Shown here piece by piece: positions 58,441 to 64,000 of a stretch of 64,000 nt of DNA. The stretch covers positions 17,439,657 to 17,503,656 of the forward strand of contig NC_039482.1 of assembly GCF_003590095.1 (NCBI RefSeq), given 5' to 3'. The stretch is from Trichoplusia ni. Lineage: Eukaryota > Arthropoda > Insecta > Lepidoptera > Noctuidae. Each line of letters opens with the position of its first letter. Position 1 is the first letter of the stretch. The translations under genes were made by a program, and so were the position numbers. The notes under the pieces were generated by a model that was not told where the DNA came from, ran no database searches, and saw only the letters and a program-made list of their open reading frames with translations.

Positions 58441-60733
58441 ATAAAACAATCGATGTGTTTAATGATTGTTGGTATTTTGCTGAGTAGATTACAAATTTGC
58501 AGTCCGTAAATTCGGTCCAACGTGAAAATGACGCAAACGCGAACATAAGAATATTATTAAATTCAGGGTTATAATTACTAGGTATCGTGTATAAAATTTC
58601 GTCCAAATCAATGATTCAATGGTTTTTGGCGTGAAAGAGTTAAAAAAATCCATCCCTACAAACAAACCTTTAACGTTTACCTATAGTATTAGTAGGATCA
58701 CATTGCGATTCGGTCTTAAAGTTAAAAGTATTCCTCAGAAATACTAGATTTAAATCTTTCCTATATACCTACTATGTAGGTAATCGTCTTAAAGTCCTGT
58801 AATCGTCTTTTAGGTACTAATACTACTAATAGAATCTCTTTAGAATCTTTTATCCGTTACACGTGTATAAAGGTTTAAGTAATAATTAACATTTTAAATA
58901 GAAATCCTATTTCCTGCCTTTGAACTCAGTTATGAGAATTTATAATCGGCCTGCGGTTTGATATGTTCCTGTTAATCTGTTCTTATTATAATTTCAATAT
59001 TATTTCCTGTATCCGTTATTTTGTATAAAAAAGACTAATGGATATGGCACATTACTTTAAAATAGAAACTGATAATTTTGAACTAAATTTTGGGGTGGCT
59101 ATGAGCACGTGATATATGTGCGGAACCCCCGCGACACTAGACTAAAACCCTGATTGCGGGAGTCCTTTAAAACAATGTCCCCCACCGACTTAATAATAGA
59201 TTTATTTACACGATTCAGCCAAAAACCTTTACTTCTTTATTTGTTCTTTTTTATATGTCTTTGAGACGTTTCTATCAGCATAAGAACGAGCCAAGGTTAT
59301 GTTAACAATGTTCGAACTTTCTTTTTGCGTTTTCATTTAATAAGTCAACTGTGTCCCAATGCTGGGCAAAGGCCTCCCTCAATCCCCCGCGATTCTCCAC
59401 CCAGCTACATGGAACCAACCCACGCGGTACCTAAGTCGGCGATTAGATCGTCTCGCCACCGTCCATCCTGTGGCTCCCATTGTTTAGTGACATTTGCCCA
59501 GCGTTCACTGATTGATTGGTCATGGTGATTATTAATATGTGAAAATCTCTTTGAACTGCACTATCTTTAATCTACCATTGACATCAGCACAAGGAAAACA
59601 AACTAAACAATTAAGCTACGACTTGGCGAGCGGGCGTGTAACAAAATGACAGCCTGTACAAAATAAATGGTAGTTTGTTGAACTTCTACCCATTACGCAG
59701 TTGTTTACCAACTTATTTTGTAACAATGAACTTCAGTTCTCGCCTCGTAAAACCTTTTAGGTAACTTTTACAATAGGGATAAAAGTTTGTTCGGATATTT
59801 TCAAGGTTGTACAACTTAAATTTGATGTTATTTTCCACTGGCAAAGCTGTTAGCATTACCTAACATTTGGAACTTGTTACTTTTTGGACAGCGCAGAATT
59901 TGTAAAGCGGATTATGCCAGTATTTCTGGTCCGATTTACTTGATATTATGTTGTAGTGCATATTTAACTTTAATGTCTTAAACTAATATTTATAATGGGA
60001 ATAATTACAATGTAGGGAACCCAAAGGCTAAACTGAACAATATTGCTAAGGTACCTCTTGTATGTCCCTCCGTCCCTCCGTCTGTCACACTGATGTGTCT
60101 CATGAACTATTAGCTTGTGATTTTTACGGACGACGTATTCCTGTTGTTTGTAACAATAAAATTAGTTGTTAACACTATCAACATTTCGTTTGAAACCGTA
60201 GTGTCTCAAGTCCGACTCGCCCTAGGTCGGTGTTTTTCTCACGCACTTAGTAGCATCAATTTTTTGACACTATAAGAGAGAGAGAAGACAAGGGTCCTGT
60301 GTTGGACTTAATAGGTTCTATGACGTTAGGGACGACTGGGCAAGGCTTTTGTCATTTATCAAACATACAGCGGTCAGCGACCCAAAGAGTAAGAACCTAA
60401 GTACTTATTAATGAAGATATATCACGTATAAGTAGTGTACATATTGGAACCTGTACATCCAACTTGCTAACCCAGTTTCAATCAGAGAACTTTCAAAGCA
60501 ACTTTAAAGAGAAATCTTCTTTAGAAAGTACCTAATAGGTATTGAATACCGAATTATTCGTAACTTAAAAGAAGCCCATTAAATAGGAGTAGAATAATGT
60601 AGACTCTAGAAAGTTGTTTAACTCATGCAAATATTTCATGATTAATTTTCTCCGTTTAAATTGTAATTCAGTCATGTATTGAGAAAAATACACGTTTGTG
60701 AAATAAAATTGGTTATGTATTTCGCTTATAATA

Positions 60734-60962
60734 TAAATAAATAAATGTGGACAACATCACATACATTGTTCTGAACCCAAAGTAAGTTGCTAAAGCACTT
60801 GTATTATGGAATTCAGATACAACGAAGGTACCACAAACACCCAGACCCGAGACAATGTAGAAATGTGATTTTTTACATTGATCCGACCGGGGATCGAACC
60901 CGGGACCTCAGAGCTAGCGACACCTTGAAACCGGTGCATACGCCACTCGACCACGGAGATCG
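60734..60962 (-). repeat. tRNA-derived SINE, family III (second copy)
   Basis: Same SINE as at 44,516-44,744, carried along in the duplicated block at an offset of 16,218 bases; head, boxes A and B and the ATTTATTT tail are unchanged. Confidence 0.75.
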
Positions 60963-63900
60963 TTAAACTATGTACGCTTATGTACTACACCTACTATCAT
61001 AAGGCCGATAAACGTCGGACTAGATTTCTTTTTCCCGTTTGGCCTACTAGTAGTTTAGTTCCCTGTATTCTATATCATCAAAGTAGTTTGTATTAGCTCG
61101 GTACAGACTCAGTTGACCGAATTTCAATGCGATTTTTCTCGTTACAATGACGTTTTATTAGGCTGAAAAATATTTTACTCAAGTCACCCTTAGAAACAAC
61201 ATTTGTTCGAAGTATTATTTTTCTCTCATTTTTGCTGGTAGATAAATATTGGGAATATCTGTATTCACGTATGTTTTTTCTCCTGGTACCTAATTTCCCA
61301 TCAAAATCAAGTTTTATTTCGAATATGCCATTTTTTAGGCATTTTAAAACGTTATAGTAGTGACGGTCGTTGCACGGGTTCCAAAGTGCCATTCTTATGG
61401 AGAAGGACCGGCAAGAAACTCCATAAGTTACTTGCATCTAAGTATTGCTATGGCGAAGTTACGGCATATATAAATACTTTAAAATATCATATACTTTATA
61501 AGAATCAAAACAGAACTACAGTTAAAAGGAGATTCAACAGAAAAACTGAAAAGTTTTGCTGCGCATTATATTTACGAAATTAATAATTGTAATACGCAGC
61601 TTCTCATCAAAGAATAAATATCTGGTCGAAAAATAACAATGGCATAAATATTAAAAAACAGTACTAATTATAAGTTTTACATTAGACACACAGTGAAACT
61701 AAATTCCTATAATATTAACGGGAATTCAAGACGTTTGTCCCAATATTCTGTTTGTGTATAGCAAAAGCAAGGTTTATTGGAATTCTATCCTATTTCAATA
61801 CCATATGAATGTTAGTTTATAAACAAACAAAGTCAAGCAATCAATATTCACTGGTGTGTTGGAAAATCAACTGCCACAAACTATTTAAAAGATTTACTTA
61901 TTTTCAAAGTTTTTTTTAACTACCGTGATAACTACAAGAATGGCATGTAACTGAAAAATATCATTTCAATAAAGTATTCCAATCAAAAAAATGTGGTCAG
62001 TCCGTTAGACAGATTCCCAAAAAATACGGACTTTTTATATACGTCAACAAAAATTAAGGGACATTAAAATAAGATATCGTGTGACGTCATTTACCAGTAC
62101 CATTTTTACAAGCAAGTGATAATAAGTATTGGGTACCATACATTTCATCATTTCAGGTGCTTCAGATAAAATCTTGGAAGCCGACCCGAACCTAGTTGGG
62201 AAGAGGTTAGGCCGATGATGATGTGCTTTTTATCTTCATTATAAATGATGTGATCAAAATAATGCAAAATACGTATTCAATCTTTTTTGGATATTGCTTT
62301 GATATTAGTTAACTATAGTATATGTCGTTCAGGCACTAAGGTATTAATAAATCTACTAACACTAAGTTTCACGCTTTATTAAGCTTCATTAAATTGAAAT
62401 TGTTAGAAAACGCACTGATACGATTCAATGCTTCTAAGCTAAAACGAGTAGGCACATAATTTATAGTGTGCCGGTACTGTTCTACGATTATCTCATCGGT
62501 AAATACACAAGTTAGGGGGAATGATATATGTTTACCACATATCAGTGTGCAGTGGTGATATCTTGGGATCACATAATCTATGGGTGCTTGATGAATTGCT
62601 ACGCATTGCCACGCACAGGCCAAAACGCGGGAGCCTTTGCACGGCGGGTCAGGCTTAGTCACTAAGAGTCTAGCTTCTCGTTTCTTCGGTGGGTGTTCAT
62701 GAGAGTATCCTCATGAGGAAGCACCAAGCCTCGCCAAAAAATGCGATTTTATTATGGAAGTGTGGATAAAAGGCAAAACTCTATGTCATACAGTGCGTTG
62801 TCTCTCGTCCACAGGTTCAATATAACTGGTTGAAATTGGCTTTATATGAAATTATCAAAAATAGCGGTCGTCGTAAAATAAGGCAAAAAAACATTAAATA
62901 TACATTGTTCAATAAATAGCATTCAATTTAAAAAAGTTAATAAAAGAAAACAGCATTCTTTTTATGTCTTGTCTTGTCATAACAACCTACTAATGTAGTA
63001 CCTAACAAATCGGTAAATATCTAATTTCGAATATTCAAAAAATATAGCACCCAATTGAGTTTTGACGTTGCCATGGCAACGAATACGCGTCCCACGTTTC
63101 AGCGACAATTTTAGCGCGTAATTTCATGAAGGACATTGCGAAATATAAAAATATCGAGAAAACTTATCGCCTACCTTTGAAATACTTGGAATTTCATGGT
63201 TGTTTTATAGAAAATATTATGCGATTTTATTACAAATTTGAATATTATATTAAAGATTCGAGTAAATTGTCAGAAATTCCGTAGTTTCTTTTTGTAAGTG
63301 AGTAGGAATGATGCGAAATCTCCGCGTAGGAAAGTTCAATATTATGAGTAATCAGAAATTCAGAAGATGAATTTTGTGAGAATTGAGGGAGGAATTTTAA
63401 TTAATAGTCGCGGTGACGCAGCCGCCTATTTGCCGACATGTACGAAAGAACGTTTTTCTGGAGATTAAAATTTAAGTGTAAAGGGTTTTTACTAATTATA
63501 ATTAAGCATATATCACTTAGCAAGTTTTTGTATACGTTCTAGAGTTTTGTGATTACCGGTTATTGTTGCATTAATTATTTTATGTCCTTATAGTTTCTAG
63601 TAATATGTGATGATGATTCATACCTAAATGATGGAACAGTTTACTTAGGCGTATTTAGTGCGATTATCCGACTAGTTTCGGAACCACCCTGAGTCCTTAA
63701 CCGGGCCGTCGAATTCGACTCGGGACCTCGCATCACCTTATCAAAACCTTTTCTTATATTACTTAAAAACATATTAACTACATGCCCTACAAAACTGTTT
63801 AAAAGGTTTTTCTTTATTTTTTCCGTTGCATCATTCAAGTACCTATTTCATGTCCTTTTACGATTCAAGCATACCTCACACTAAGTATTAAGATACTCTA

Positions 63901-64000
63901 GCACTCTAGCTGCGCAAGCATGAGAAATTTATAGCACGTGTTATGCAAGTTTCTGCGAAGTCTGCAAATATTTTAAGTACCATTTAAGTGTATCAAGAGC

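Larger units (their letters stand above)
58437..64000. repeat. second copy of the 5.56-kb block, running off the window
   Basis: Matches 42,222-47,784 base for base apart from small, mostly homopolymer, length differences, and is still matching at the last base of the window. It contains the same LINE pieces (about 59,342-59,505 and 62,152-62,223), the same SINE (60,734-60,962) and the same unsupported short frames. No gene is called in it. Confidence 0.9.

Noticed and set aside
42222..64000. Genuine 16-kb spaced segmental duplication
   Set aside because: The exact 1,000-N gap, near identity and start at a piggyBac end fit an alternative haplotype better; kept only as the less likely option.
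1..64000. CRISPR arrays, operons and bacterial signals
   Set aside because: No regularly spaced repeats of that kind, and the genes are intron-containing and animal-type.

Overview
The window is nuclear DNA of a moth, most likely a noctuid (Lepidoptera). It is AT-rich, its genes are split by GT..AG introns, and it carries typical moth repeats: short non-autonomous Helitrons, tRNA-derived SINEs and RTE-type LINE tails. It also holds a piggyBac copy that I recognise as the family first found in the noctuid Trichoplusia ni. Species is inference, because near-identical piggyBac copies are known from several noctuids.

Layout. 1-15 kb: no coding gene seen; a hAT MITE, another MITE, Helitrons, a double hairpin, and a possible distant 5' exon near 7.0-7.2 kb. 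15.1-19.5 kb (+): a five-exon monocarboxylate transporter (SLC16 type, 762 residues). 22.0-24.6 kb (+): a five-exon HARBI1-like gene (471 residues) that looks like a domesticated Harbinger transposase, with two of three catalytic acidic positions replaced. 25.7-41.8 kb (-): the complete 22-exon beta subunit of the AP-3 adaptor complex (1046 residues), convergent with the HARBI1-like gene; its introns hold an internally deleted Tc1/mariner-type transposase, MITEs, SINEs, minisatellites and an exact partial copy of its own exon 13. 42.2-47.8 kb: noncoding, repeat-rich. 48.2-50.3 kb: a 2,084-bp Transib (RAG1-related) element with CACAGTG ends, a CGCCG target duplication and two 704-bp inverted arms, sitting inside a SINE. 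53.4-53.7 kb (+): the first coding exon of a peptide-type GPCR, interrupted by one frameshift. 54,968-55,967: a scaffold gap of exactly 1,000 N. 56.0-58.4 kb: a near-complete piggyBac. 58.4-64.0 kb: a second copy of 42.2-47.8 kb.

The most notable points are: (1) the fold-back Transib, whose transcript could form a 700-bp double-stranded hairpin carrying transposase sequence; (2) the block after the gap, which reads as the alternative haplotype of 42.2-47.8 kb with a piggyBac insertion and was probably scaffolded by mistake into the GPCR locus; (3) the HARBI1-like gene with a degraded active site. Exon joins for the transporter, HARBI1-like and AP-3 genes were checked by hand: phase is kept across every intron and each reading frame ends at one stop. 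The genes do not form a shared pathway; this is an ordinary gene neighbourhood with heavy transposon traffic.
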